Source: Pyxicephalus adspersus
Taxonomy: Eukaryota; Chordata; Amphibia; Anura; Pyxicephalidae
Direction of reading: 5' to 3'
Assembly (NCBI RefSeq): GCF_032062135.1
Contig: NC_092862.1
Span: 47,527,015 to 47,591,014 of the forward strand
DNA length: 64,000 bases
The notes beneath the pieces were generated by a model. The model was not told the origin of the DNA, searched no databases, and saw nothing but the letters and a program-made list of their open reading frames with translations. Made by a program: the position numbers and the translations under genes. Positions 13,401 through 28,400 of this stretch are shown one piece after another (positions within the stretch are counted from its first letter, which is position 1; each line of letters opens with the position of its first letter).

Positions 13401-16400
13401 ACTTTAGACAGTAAGTCTTCTGAATCCCTGCAGAAAGACACCATATTTTTTATGAAAATGTGCCTTGGTTATTGTATCTGCTATCATTTTTCGGAAAACA
13501 ACTGCATATAATCCATCCCCACATGACCAATTTTATATTTACATGACCAATAAACAATTTTAAGGCCTATTAAGCACAGTATTGGAAGCATTTTGATGTA
13601 TATGTATTCAGACCTCCTGATCCTTAATATGAACCACCCATAAGTCCTGCCCATACTTCTGGTATATACCCCATGTAGTATGTGCTCATAGTATGCATGT
13701 GGTGTAGTATGCATTCACACATTAATGGAGATTACTGCAGCATTGCACACAATAACATGCTACATACAGAAATGCAGGAAGTTTAATAATCCTTACTTGA
13801 GAATTTCTACAGCATTTTTGTTGTGATCACTAAAATGTTTTGCTCCCATCTCTTCCAGTTTGGATGAAACATCTTCTTGGTAATCCAGTGGCAGCTGGGC
13901 ATCACTGCCACCTGTCTCATTCAGACTTTCTGCTACTTCTATAAGAACTAAAAAAAAGGCAAACCAATCCTTATTATTGCTTTAAATCTTGCAATATTTT
14001 GTTTACTGCCTACCTGAAATCTGTTGGAGGACAAATACATAGCATGCCATTGTCATGGTTATTTGTTGACTCCTAGACATTTATGGAAACATCATAACAT
14101 CTAATGAACTTTACCTTTAATTGTGGTTTGCATTTTGTAAATAAATCCCATTAGTTCCTCGCTTCTGTTCAGAGTGTAGATGGTGGAATTCTGCACATTG
14201 AACCCATGCTTTTTTACCTGTGCCAACTTTTAAATAAAAAATGTAGAGTTTAGGTTCATGGTAGCTTAGGAAAGTGTAAAAAATTTTACTTATTCAGTTA
14301 CCTCCAAGGGGTTTCTGGATCTATATCAATGTCGAAGGCTAACATAAAACAGCCTCAATATTAAAAGCAAAAACAAATAAAATTCACAATTGGTATTGTC
14401 ATTCACTTTAAGCAGGCATAAATTGTGAATAGCCACAAAATAATTTATGCCTTTTTCCTTTATTGAACACATGCATGGGGGTCACCTGCAGGACAATTTT
14501 ACAAAATCTACAATTCTCACATCCTAAACATCATTGCATTTCTGTATGTTAAGAGATATTCACAGTTTGACCCATCCTTGACATCCTAAGACTAGATTCG
14601 AGAAATGATGTGTGCTGTTACTCACTCTGTTATGTAGCAGGACTGTGTCTGCAGATATGGCATCTACTTGTCCCAATATTTGGTCCAGGTTCTGAGTCTT
14701 GTTGGAATTTGTAAACATAGATTCCTGTGACAAAGTTCATAGGACATTAGTTAGAATTAATATGACCATACAATTATTTTTATTTCACATCCCCTCCATC
14801 TCTTAGCGATATTAGATTATATGTGTTTTTTAAATTTTTGCGTACATCCACATGTCCATAGAATGTCACTTTCCGATACAAAAGGAGTATACTCATTCTG
14901 GCTGTACCAATCACAGTGTAATATGAGTTTTAAAAAAATCCAATAGGGATACAGACACCATCAGCCACTAAAAATTCTGAACAGGCACTAAAAATTCTGA
15001 TACAGAGATCTTGTACCTAAAACCCATAGAAACAAGATCTGATGGATGACCTGTACGAATTGAGACCTTAAAGTACACTTTTTGAAGAAAATACCTCAAT
15101 TCCCACTGATCTAACCTAGACATGTCATCTCTACCCCAGTGACTATCTCTTGAAGTTAACTTAAATAAGACACTACCAATATATCAAATGGAGAATGCTT
15201 TCATTGATGTGCATGGGGAATTACTATACTGGTCAGTTTCCGAGCAGATTTTTGCAGAGAAGCCATTGCCATTACAAACATTAGGTAAGCCCAGGGTAGG
15301 GGGTCTAGATTTGATTATTTAGAAGGCTGTAGGGAATAGACGGGGGGGGGGGGGGGGATTCTGCACAAAAGTCCAATCCTTCATATACAAATAATATGTA
15401 AATGTTGGTAATCCAATCAAAATTTTTTAATTCACAAAGCCAAATCCAGCCAAGTAATATTCTTCTAGCACCTGACCAAATGACCTTGATATTTATTGAT
15501 TTTTAAATAAATATTATCCCACAACATTTTAGGACAGAAGTAATTATTTATTAACATGACATATGCTAAATAAAAAACACACAAACTGCCATCAATCAAT
15601 ACGTCTAGTAACTGATTCTCAATGGAAAATAGTGTATAAGATCTGCAAAGGAACAGCATTGTGACATGCAATAGACCCAATGAAGCTGCTGCTGAACCCC
15701 AATGTAATCCAATGTTCTGCTGTAACTACTTATGTAGCTTATGTGTCTGTGCCCTGAAGGAATGAATATTGTTAAAAGAGAGAAATGAAATTTTATGATA
15801 ACTGCTTCTTACAATCTCTTGAGCCTTTTTTATGTGTATTATAATGTTTACAACAATTCAAAATCAAAACAATTCATATGCTGATCCGTTAAATGGCATT
15901 TTAGCCAACAACAAATCAGATTGCATATTAAAATGATATTTCCTTGCACCCTCAGGCTGGTCTCACACTGAAATAAGACTTGATTAAAATGTAACATATT
16001 GAGCTCTTAACTGCTTCCTCTTTGCAAATCCAATTTAAGCACTGACTCTGCCATCATAAATATTACAAATTAAATTTCTTCTACTTTGCTCCGTCTGGAC
16101 ATTATTATCTGCAGCTCTTCTATGGGTTTTAATTACATTTCTCACGGAGGTGATTGAGGGGGATATCAATAGGTTTGTGATAAAGAGAAAACAAAGACCA
16201 TCCAGAAAAGAAAATAATTAACTTTTTTTACAGTATGTTTGGAAGCAGTGAGCTAGTGTGTGCAGTAATTCACAGCAGCCAATCACTGATAAGCTTACAG
16301 TAGTTTGGTCCTGCCAGGATAATAGAATGATTGCTGCCACTGTGTCAAAGTGGAGACCGAAGCAATGTAAGGAACATTATATAAACTTGTACTGTTACTG

Positions 16401-19400
16401 CAGTGAAAATCACTTGTTTTAGTCAAACTTTGACTGCAGTAGAAATGTTTCATGGACTAAAGCTCAATGCTCTGTGCTCTATACCTCCCAAAACAGTCAA
16501 AACCAGAGGTGTTTAATAAAAATCTGCCTGGAATTGATTCCAAACTAGATTTTTCCCTTTTCTGAACTCAGATCAGAACTCAGAATGTATGAATCCAATT
16601 TATGTTCTGACATTATTATATCTGTCATTGAGTCAGATGATGTCAGCTGTCATTGACCAGCACTTAGATTGCCTGAACAATGACAGGAGCTCAGCCAGAC
16701 TTCTGTCATTGTGTCAAGCCCATTCTGCAACAGGTTAGCAGAGGACAGTTGCCTCACATGAATGGCTGAGCGAATGTAAGCAATGATGATGGAGATTACC
16801 TCTTGCAGGGGTTAGCTCTGAACAGCTATCATTGACAGGTAAACGATGTAGTGTTTACTTTTCCTATGTAAAAAATAATGTGCATGGACCCCCCCTTGTT
16901 TTCCTATAACCAGACCATATAAAAGGCTTGGGACCTTTGTGGATAGAACATGGGACCACAAAGTGTGTGTTTTCCCTTTTCAATCTATAAAAGTTCTTAA
17001 TCAGTCATTCTGTACATTCCAAATGAGGATGAAGACCTCTAGCTACTAGAAAAACAACAGCTTCCTGCAGGCATGTCTGATCACAAAACAGCTAAGGATT
17101 GCTCATGAACATTTCATATCACAAATTATATAGTCAGCATTTCCCTTTATGAGAACAGATTTGTGAAAATGTATGCTAATGTTGCCTGGTATATATTATT
17201 AGGCTATGAAGAAGTAAAAAAAAGAAAATGATTTGAGATTTTTCCAAACAATTAGGGTAAACACAGTGGATGTGTAACATGATCAAACATCAAAAAGTAT
17301 ATTTCCTTCTACACAATCAAATTAAAATACCAGTAAATGCCCTTGATTTTACTGTGTATCATAATGACAACATACTAACTCATCTGCTTAACCTATCCAC
17401 CTGAAATGCTACCTCTGGCTTTCTCCTCTACTTCACTCTATTCACTTTTAGGACTTCATTGTTCACCTATTCAGTATGGCATCCTGTTTTCTGTTCCAGT
17501 TGGCAGACTTCCCTTAATTTTCCTGTCCTGGAAGATTTTGGAATCTCCTCAAAAACTGATCAAATTTCTTAGAAAGAATCTGTTACATAGTATTGTCTTT
17601 GAAGGATTTTCCATCACTTTCTGTCCTGGTAGAACTGTCTTCCAAGACAAATTATGGCCGCACCTTCCTAGCTGGGACACAATCAGTAATAAAACTTGGC
17701 AAAAGGTCCAGCCCCCCTGGTCTAATCCCTGGTCACTCTTTAACCTCCCTAGCATTTTAATTACGTTCAAATTTCCATGCAAAAAGCGTTATATTTTTTT
17801 GCATGAAAATTTATTTTACATTGTTGGCTATAATTTTTAGGCATAACTCACCGAAATATGTCCAATATTTAATAAATTTAATAATAAACTGTTTAAAAAA
17901 AAAACACACAAAAATCTGTTAAAAAAATAAAATAAAAAAACAGTTAAGCATGTAATGTAAGTGTACAGTAGCATAAGTAATATAATTATATATATATTAT
18001 ATGAACATTTCCTTGTATTGGACTCAATACAGCTATTTTGTATTGAATCCAATACAAAATTATTTGAATTTCCCGCGGATCCTCCCATCCGCACCAACGC
18101 ATGCACCAACGTCACTGAAAAACCCCAGAGATCGTCTCTGCATTGCGTGGCTGGGGATCAGGGGAGCAGGATGTGTCCCCGGGACTTGCGGGGACCGGCA
18201 GGACCCCGGGGGTTGACAACAGAGCAAGGTAAGTGGGGTTTTTTTTAGGCTAAAGCTACCCCAAGTGTGACTCGGGATTACCACTATTTGCAGGTAAAAT
18301 CCACCCCGAGTCACACTCGGGATTACCGCTAGGGGGGTTAAAGACTTAGAAAAAAAACCTGTTGTGCCTTTACATACACATTACAGACCCCCAGCACCCC
18401 CTTTAAAGTATTATGAGTATAGCTGAGTATAAGAACTTTTTAGTTTACCAGTTTACATGCATGTTTACCTTTACATGCATAGTCGTGTTTTCCAGGTGTG
18501 ACATAAATCCATGAGGTATTGTGACAATTCCAGTGAAGTTTATAGAGAATATAGTTCTATGAAGATCATCCAGATCATCTAGTAATGGTCCTGTGCAGTC
18601 ATCATCACATGCTAAGAATTTAGAAATAGAACATGTAATATGTTAGTAAGCTGTAACTTATGGCACAGAAATTAATGATCTCTATAGAGACAATCCAACA
18701 TTCAAACTATAATATTATTATTTGACGAAACAAACAAAATCTCAAATCCAATTGGTTGCTACTGGTCACTGAATTTTGACTTCCATGAGTGCTTTTTACA
18801 TTTTCATAGTGAAGTCCAACCAAACTATAGAACAGCGAAAGGTTTATGTTTTTCCTGACTGTCTTCCTATTGGGAACACACAATTGGGGCACAAGCAAAC
18901 AAAATAAACCCACATTTGTGTCTTTTCTTTATGCATGACTGAAGCTGAGCTTTCAGGGAAACCTACAGAATTGCGTTTCTGTATTCCTATGGAGACTTCA
19001 TTCAAGAGAAGGTAATGCTACATATCATTTACAGGATTCTCTATATGTGATCTAATGACTCATCATACGCACACACAAAAGATACTTACATATGCATTGC
19101 TGTTCTAGGAGGATATGCCTGACTTCACATGTGTCACAAAGATGTCCAGTCACTCCAGGTTTACAAGCACATTGGCCAGTTATTCTGTCACAGTGATTAT
19201 GCAAGGAGCCACTTGGATTGCAGTCACATAACTGGCAGCTGCCATCTCGTTCACCTGGATTGCCAAAATAACCAAGTGAACACCTAAAATGTAAAAAGAG
19301 AAAACAGTGTTAGTATGCCAATCATTTCATTAAACTAATTGGCTATTTGACTCCACTGATGCCAGATGTGATATAAATGAGCACCTAAAAAGCTGAAGGT

Positions 19401-22400
19401 AAAGCTCTTAAAATCTTTATATTGAAATTTTTCTATAAAGAAACCGACATGCTAAAATACTCCTATGATGATCACACTGACATTGCATTGTTAAACATCA
19501 TCAATGTATCAATTTAAAATAAAAAACATAATGATGTTGATTTACTAGAACAAAAAAAATCATTCACTTCATTTGGTGAATAAGGAGAAGCTGTGTTTAG
19601 TCTAATCACCCATTCAAGTGCAAACAAAAAACCTGCTTTGTTATTTTTTTTTAACATAATTGCATTTTTGACTTTATTTGCTAAGCAAACATTCACTTTT
19701 TGCGGAAGTCTCAATGTTTTTGTAAATCAACTCCAGAAATTTGTGAGGTTTGCTAAACTGAGTTGGGGAACAAAGAATCAACATTCATTAAAGCACAGCA
19801 AGAGTTTATTTTAAAATAATATATTTTGTCTTCTTTATCGGCATCCATCCACTGGGCTTCATACCAAGCATCTTTACTGAATGGTCATTTGTTGGGTTTG
19901 CAAGTTTTATGTCCTCAATGGGTTGTTGCTAGTACTGAGATAAACTAATCTGCTAAAAATAATCTACTCCAAAAATGTACTTTAACCTCCTAGCCGTTAA
20001 GCCCGACCTTCGTACGGGCAAAAAAAAAATGGCTAGGATGGTTAACCCCGAGTTTTTTCCCATCCTTACTTACCTGGTCCCGCTGTGCTCATCCAGCGAC
20101 GTGTTCGTGTTCCAGCGTCGTCCTCCGTCGATCGTCGTCCGCCGATCTCCCTCTCCAGCGTCGGGGGTCCTTCGTCGGGTGCCAGCGGGACCGGTAAGAA
20201 GCCGGCCGGCATCTTGTGTTCCGCAGGCTGGCATCTTGTGTTCCGCCGGCCGGCTTCTTACCTGGTCCCGCTGATCGTCCACGTCCTTCTTCCTCCAGCG
20301 CCGGATGATCTCTGAAGCGAGAAGCCGTCTGGCGGAGAGAAAAAAAAACCGGACGGCTCCTCCCTGCGTGCGTGATGACGTCGGCGCGTGTGCGGGAGAT
20401 TCAAATTGAAACTCATTCAAACATTTTGTATTGGATTCAATACAAACTCCTGTATTCAATCCAATACAAAATAATTCAAAAAATTACGAAGTATATAACT
20501 GGTAAATTCAACCTGTCATTTTGTATTGGATTGAATACAAACTCCCGTATCCAATCCAATACAAAAAATAAAAAAAAATAAAATAAAAGTAAATAACTTG
20601 GAAATTCAAATTTATATTTTGTATTTGATTGGATACAAACTTAAGTATCCAATCCAATACAAAATAATATAAAATTAATACAAAGTACATACCTGGTAAA
20701 TTCAAACGCTCATTTTGTATTGGATTGAATACAAACTCCAGTATCCAATCCAATACAAAAAAATTTTAAAAAATAAAATAAAATAAATACATTTTTTATA
20801 TTCATATTATCTACTAGAACCCCTGTTCAGACATATTTCTGTAAGTTACAGGTCTACAATTTAAAAAAAAAATTTCATGAAAAACAGTGGATCACTTTTG
20901 GTACAGAAATCTAGACCTCAGTGTAACGCTCAGGTGGTTAAAACTTGTGAAAAGGAACCTTGGGCCTACCTTTCACAGTATTTTCCCTCATATCCAGGCA
21001 GACAGGCATCACAGCGGAAATCATCAATACCTTCTAGTACACAGGTTGGGCTAAAGCTAAGAGATAATAAAACAGGATAAAATGCCAATAACCTTTAAAT
21101 TCCAATCAGATCATTTACACCTGTATGAAAACCATGGGCACCTATACAAATAGAGTAACAAATGCAAACTAAAAAAGCTTTATTTCCGGTCACATATTAT
21201 GATATGTAATATTTCCTTTCCCAGGAAAGTGGCATAGAAATAGAGAAAAGATCTTACCTCTTGGAGTTTCCTTTGGGACAGGCACACAGTGAGCAGTCAG
21301 AGATTGACCCCGTCACCCTGCCGTAGTAACCTGATGCACAGACATGGCACTGGTGTCCTGCAGTATTATCCTTGCAGCCCTGGTATGTGTGAAAACAAAT
21401 TTTATAACAGCAATTACATTTACATAAAATTGGCATACTCTACATACATAGATTTGCATAGATTACAGGCATATTTTAAGCATGTGAAACCATATTTGCC
21501 ATAATAGGTGGATAGAAGGCCCAATGGGCGATATACTTCTAGTGTGGAATTCACTTGCTCTTGCTATGTGCACTCCTCCTGTGTCAGTAAAGCAGAACAG
21601 GCTAAAAATTGACAAATTGAATTGACCTGCTGGGTGTGTAATGTATAAGGCATATTAACGTAAAAGGAGCAATATAACTCACTAAGATGAAAAGTAGCCA
21701 ATATAGCACAGTGTAAAAGGGAGGAACTTTCTTCTCTCTACATAGCAAAGATTTCTGTACAGTCTGCAATAGTACAATCTGTCTGTTTTATGAACACCCA
21801 TTTAAAGTGTTTTTTTTGTTCTGCAGAATCATGAATTTATGTTCAGCACAAAAAATGTAAAAGGTGAACACATCTCTTCCAACTACTGTTTAGATCAAAC
21901 ATACAAATTTTATACTGTAATCGTAGAAAAACAGAACTATTTCTTATATGAATATGTAATACTGTACACAAAGGAAACCTACCAGGCATTCTCCGGTATT
22001 TGGATCACAGATCTCACTGTGGTTATTGCACTGACAAGGTACACATGGAGCAATGAAAGGCCATGGTCCTCGTACATTTACTTCTGTTACCTTCTCTCTG
22101 TAGTAGCCAGGTGCACACTCCTGATTTTAATAAGATAAACAATGGTATGTAAGAAAAATATAATATTTTCCATACGAAGACAAAAAAAATAAGGGCTGCA
22201 GATCACCTGACATGAAAGGCCAGCATAGCCAGGAGGACATTCACAGATCTCTATGAGATGAGCAGCTTCTCTTCCTGAATGCATTTCTGCTGCCTCCACT
22301 GCAATGTCCATTGAAATATTTGCTATCCTTAGGATTGCAAGAAACGTAGAATTAATTTTACTTATAAGCCAACATTAGCTATATATAAACCAAAATGTAA

Positions 22401-25400
22401 AAACGAGTATAGACACTAGGGAACACACAAACACATACTATGTTGTAAAAAGCTGACTTTTTTATTCTTCCAGGGCATACAAGAAAATACATACAGAAAA
22501 ATACATACAAGAAAATGAAAGCTAATATAAGAATTTGGCAAAAGGCAGTCTACTTTATGGTTGTTGTTGTATATCATTTCTATGCAACCAGTGTTTGCTT
22601 TTAGTCTTTACCTATGTTCCTGTTGTTCACCTATTGGCGCCTTCCTCAACTTTCTGCCTTTGTTGTCCTGTTATGGTATATGCTCTTGTCTGAAGATCTG
22701 ATATGTTATTTTATGTCATCAGTCACCAGCAATGCAAATTAGCCCATAACCAGGAAGTGAGCACATGCCTGGTAAAAACTTGCCATCAAGGCAGATCCTG
22801 GTTGTGCTGTATCTACACCGCTCTATAACAGGGGCCTAGCAGACATAAGTCACCTTTCACTTCCAACCTGCTTACTGATCCCACTAAATGATTGGATCCA
22901 AATGATGAAGGAAATCCACTGGAAGCTGCCATCTGTCCTAAAATTCACTCTATCTTCACCCCATGATTTGAATGGGACAATTTCTTACATGGTTGCTGTG
23001 TTTTGGGTCTCCTAACCAAGTGATTTCAGATCAGGGAATCAAGTGGACTGGTCATCTCATCTGATCGTGGATCAATAAATCCACCATAGAGTGTATTTAT
23101 CATTTTACATACATTATATTTTACATTTTCCCCCTCCCTATGCAGTCCACATGGAGATATGTCAGTGAGGGTACTTTGTTACACTTTAGTCTTAGAAGAT
23201 TCTTTTGACATGCTGTTAATTCTGTTGCATTAGCTAACATAATTCTATATGACTGTGCTCTCCTCTGGTACGGATTAACTGCAAGCAGCATGTAATATAA
23301 AGCAATTACATTTCTGACTGTGGGTAAAATATGTATTTAAGGAAAGACATACCTGCTTTGTTGTAATCCGTAGCCATATGATGCTTTTATAAGTATGTAA
23401 TCAAGTTTGCTTAGAACCGACATGAAATCCATTCTTGTAACTGACTCATCAGATATAGAATTATGATATTTCCATTCTTCCTGCAGAAGAGAGCAGAGAA
23501 AGAAAATCGTTATCATTTTCAATTGGTCAGTTGGAATTAGGGTGTAAAATAGGACAATGGTTAGAAAGTATTATATTGTGGTATGCTTGTTAGTTGGCTC
23601 TTAATACCACTGTGCAAATTTTTTCCAAAAAACTTTTCTGTTAATGAAAGACTTTTAAGCCACTATCTATATTTTAATGTTGTGATTTATTGTAAAAGTT
23701 TTGTACAGACTGGATCTAGAATATTTGTGGGTTAGGGGACATTGAAATTTGAGTGCTAATTTATCAAACTGATAGAAATAAATATATGTAATACAAGCTC
23801 ATAAAACATAAATATAGTTTTCAAAACCAGTATAACAATCAACAAAGGTAAAATTAGGAATAGGTTACAAACTGTAATTATTTATAGGACATTGAGTCAT
23901 CTGGAAATCTGAAAAAAAAAAACAATTCACATGGTTAAAGCCATTCTTACCTCCTTGAGACTTATTTGTATCTCAGTTCTCACTCCATTTGCTGGGTTTG
24001 GTTTAGTCATATAAAGAACCTGTTTCCTGAGACTTCCACCTTTCATTATAATGTGAGGTTCAAATTCTAAAGAATCGGATTCCCCCAGCGCATAATATGT
24101 AATAACATACTTCAGCATGCCGCCATAAGCTGATAACTGAAAATAAATAACACTCAAAATGTTGTTTTTTATCTTGTAAATATACATATATACATGGAAT
24201 ATTTTTAATTAAATTTGCATGAAACCAGCACTGGGAAACTAGTATCAGTTGCAGTCTTAGCTGTAACAGAAAGGATCTGTGTCCTCTCTCCTTTCATTTT
24301 GTTCAGCAAATCACGCAAGCCAGCTTACGTGATTGGATGAACAAAATGACAAGAGACAGGATCGGCATAGTTCACAGCCCGGTTTATGGGGACCCCTGCT
24401 TTGGAAGATAGAGAGGTTAGGACTTGGAAGCCCTGGATCAGGTTTAAAGAAAAGAAAACATAAAATATATTATCAGACCATAACTGAATGCATTGTAGAG
24501 GCCAAGTTGGGATTATAATTGTAAAACGATTTATAAAGGCATTGATGATAATGATAGATGAAAAGTGTAGGCACCTAAAGTTAAGTATTTTTAACCCAAG
24601 AAGAGGGGAGGACAAATGGGAGAGAAAGGGAGTGCTAGGAGGTATAAAATGATTGATGTATGATTTATGTAGTATAATTTGTGTTTATACTTTTAAAGGT
24701 TGTATGATAAAAGACATAACACATTATGTATCTATATGGAAAAAAATGTTTAGAAATAGACAAAACAATGAAAATGGATGAATGAAAAAAAACAGAAATT
24801 CACACAATATGGGATTTACACAATCCAACAATATGGGATTTATTTACCTTTTCACCCAGGAACTGTGTAGGTAATTTCCAATAAAATATATCTGATACAA
24901 AGTGTTGCTGTATCACTGATCCATCTAGTAACATGTCAACAGCTTCAGAGAAAACACCATCTGTAGTTCCATTCATGTCATTCATAGAAACCACACGGAG
25001 CAGAGACTGGTCTGGAACCAAGGTGATCTAAAACATGAGAAAATTAAAATATCAAAGCAATGTCAGAACACAAGTTAGTAATAAGCAATGATTGTTCAAA
25101 GTGCAGGAACCAACAACAAGCAATCAGATTCCCTTTCCTACACTTTCTATAGTCACTGCTCTTGCCCTTGACCAATTAATAAATCACATCTCTTAAGGTT
25201 CATTGTGACAAGTATATTAAATGTCAGGGTATCACTGGTCAAAATAACTAGCTATATACCAAGAATTCTATAAACTGGTACTTGTATTATTTTGTATTGA
25301 AAAAACCTATTGTTTTATTAGCTATCTATACAATTTCTAAAAGGTACTACATTTATAACAGTGGCTTTTATGTGCTTATGTATAACCTTAAAAGTATGAT

Positions 25401-28400
25401 GTTACTAGTTTTAATGGATAAAAAAAGAAACATAGGAATTTCAAATAAATAAATAAAACTCGAATATAAGCCAAAGGCAGTAAAATAATGCATTTATAGA
25501 AATAAGAAACATTGTATTGTATAAATCTCACTTTTAGTGGCATTTTCTAAACTTATTGGCTATAACTGAAAATAACTGTCAGTATTTTAATAAGAAAGCA
25601 TAAATATACTTATATGCTTTGTTAATTGAGCCTATCTCATTTTAATTTAGAATTTCATTTAAACCTGAGATAGAATGAATATTCCTTTGTTGGGACCGCC
25701 TTTGTTTGGGCAGTTTTTGTGTGGCTCCAGGGTGCCACACAATACTTGACACCTGGGAACAGGTAAGCTGAACAAGCCTCCAGTGGCATATCATAGGGAG
25801 GTTCAGGTCCACATTAAGTACTGCCAATTAAGTGCTGTGCAACCAGGGTTGTTACAGATTAGTTCCCCATTTCTGCATGGCATTGCTCCTGCTGCAGCTG
25901 ACTTTGCAAGAATTATTATGTGAGTCACTGAGCCATGGGGGTTTGTGAGCACCCATTCTAACTAAGTCTACAGGTGGCTGTATTGTCCACATAGAGTCCA
26001 CTTTGTGCATTTTTTAGCTTTGTATTGTAATTACAGTCCATTTGTTGTCCATCTTTAGTCACAACCACACGTTTGCCCATGTTTTTATTATGATCGTCTT
26101 CAGTACTACAATTGTTGCATACTTTCTGCCCACATATTATAACAATTGGCTGTTGCCTGTGTGTTATACAATTGCCTATTTGTAGTCAATGTATTTTTAG
26201 GGTTACCACATTTTGCAAGTGTCAAGTCACTAGAGTTTATAGGACCACACGGCTATAATTTAGCCTCCTGTCAGCCTTTCACTGTCAAAGCAAGCAGTTG
26301 TTATCCTCATATTTCATTCCCTAACTCTTGTTTTCTCACAGCCTATTGAGTGTACTGTTAGTCTCTTTACCTTTATTTTATTTACCACTCCACCTATATT
26401 ATCCCTATGGTATGCCATGTCACACTGGGTGCGCCACCAATAAATCTTTCAATTGATTTTTATTTAGCAGCATAGTTATATATTCAGGTAAATCTTGGCT
26501 GACTGTTTATTTAACATATCCATCATTGGTATTCAATAAATTCTATTGTAAAATGTAACAAAATTTTGATGTTTAGATAAGACTTGGGAGGGTCCTTTAG
26601 GACAATCGTACCGGGTACCAAATAGATCTGACTAACAAAATAAAATAAAAATATTTTGAAGTGTTTATTATTATGCAGTTTACAAGATGGATGATGTGAA
26701 TTAAAAAAATAAATTCTTAATTTACTGGTATTGCTAACCTTGATATTTTCTGGTGTATTTATAGCAAATTCTGTGGAAATAGAACAATCCACATCCAAAT
26801 TATCATCTAAATAATCACTCACTGCCATTAATATCTCTAGAATATAAATGAAACATCACTCATATGGGATGCTCCAGAGAACACACAGGGTCTGATTTAT
26901 TTAAACTGTCCGAGACTAGAGACTATAATGGGTGATCCTGGATGATCCAGCGGGCTGGAATGGATCTGGTCCAGGACTGAAACATTTGCCAAATAACAGC
27001 AAGTAATGTTAATCATTCTAGGTTTGCTGGATCACCCAGGTTTATCCATGATAGTTTTCTCCAGTCTTGGAGAGCTTTAATAAGTCATACCCATAGTATT
27101 GCTTAGTACAGTGTCAAGAAAAGAATATTTTAATTTCAACATCAACTGCCATATTGAATGGGATGGATAAAATATAAAAATGTCACTTACAGGAATGCGT
27201 ACATAGTCCTCTGCTTCTGCGCAAAGCTGAGACACTCCAGAACAGAAACATGGAGAACAACCAAAAGGGTTTGCAGCATGCAGGGCGAACGTTCCACTTT
27301 TACACTCATTGCAATAACTCCCAACCACATTTTCCTATGATGCAAAACACAAAAGTGGACAAAGTTATAAAGATAATGACATTGTTCCTAGAACTCAACT
27401 GAACTTTCCCTTTAAACCAGGTAAATACATTCTAGGTGTTTCAAATTAAATTTGTGAAAATACTACAGTTTGCTCTCTTTGTAAAGCACCCATAATCTGA
27501 GTAGAAAAACCCATCCCCTGTAATCATGCTGAACAGAAGAACCCTTCTTTTCTTCGTAGAAGCAGTGATCTGACATGCCCCTGATGAGTAAGTTATGGCC
27601 AAATGATATGAAATAATATCCAGGTAGTTATATGTGCACAGGTGTATGTTGTGAATATACCACTAGATGGCAGTGTCTGAGCAACAGAAAAGAATAGACT
27701 TGTTTTAAAACCTGGCATAGAGATCCTCGAAGCTTCAAATTTTAAAAGAAAACGGCATATTTTCCAAAAGTGTGCCAAGGTTTGTGATAGATTCTATTTT
27801 TTCATCTGGATGGTTTCAATTTACATATATACATGGCAAGTTGTAATACAAGAATTAAATATTCCTTTTTTATCTACAGCTTTGAATTTTGTACATTACA
27901 CCTACCTGATAGGTGGTTTATATTTACCTTACAAGCACAGGTACCAGTTTCTTCTTCACAGCTACACATCTTCTGCTCATCATCACACCACGCAGATTGA
28001 GTACCTTTTACATCACAGTCACAGGGGATACAGCTGGGGTATTTTCTGTATCCGAATAGACACGTATTGCATGCCTGTCCAGAAAACTCCTTCCTGCACT
28101 GACACTGCCCGGTAGTGAGGTCACACTGGAGACTGGAAGACCCATCTACACTGCAGTTGCAGTCCTAAAATAAATCATATCAATGTGATAAAATTAATGG
28201 GATGTATATATAAACAGGAATATCTTTAATGTAAGTCACACTGCATACCAGGCATCCAAGCTCAGGATCATGGCCCCAGTAGTTGGCGTCGCAGAATTCG
28301 CACTTTGGCCCATGTGTGTGAGGGGGACAGATACATTCTCCAGTCTGTGAGTTGCAGTTATTGTGTGTGTGCTCACAGTGACAAGCTGGAGAAAAACAAC

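Larger units (their letters stand above)
10621..14625. other. Intron sequence among exons 35-40
   Basis: The intron stretches here (rest of 40, then 39, 37, 36, 34) are unremarkable AT-rich DNA without recognised repeats. Confidence 0.7.
21380..25847. other. Intron sequence among exons 25-30
   Basis: Introns 25-27 and 29, and the start of intron 24, carry no repeat that I recognise. Confidence 0.65.

Noticed and set aside
17406..17840. 144-codon open frame on the plus strand
   Set aside because: Runs from intron into a C element, is antisense to LAMA1, and has no domain-like features.
20085..20459. Arginine/proline-rich open frames near 20.1-20.4 kb
   Set aside because: They come from the GC-rich centre of a C-family element; composition-driven and in several frames at once.
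20424..20760. CRISPR-like array (regular palindromic repeats with spacers)
   Set aside because: Spacers are themselves similar and A-rich, and the array lies within a transposon in a vertebrate intron; it is a minisatellite.
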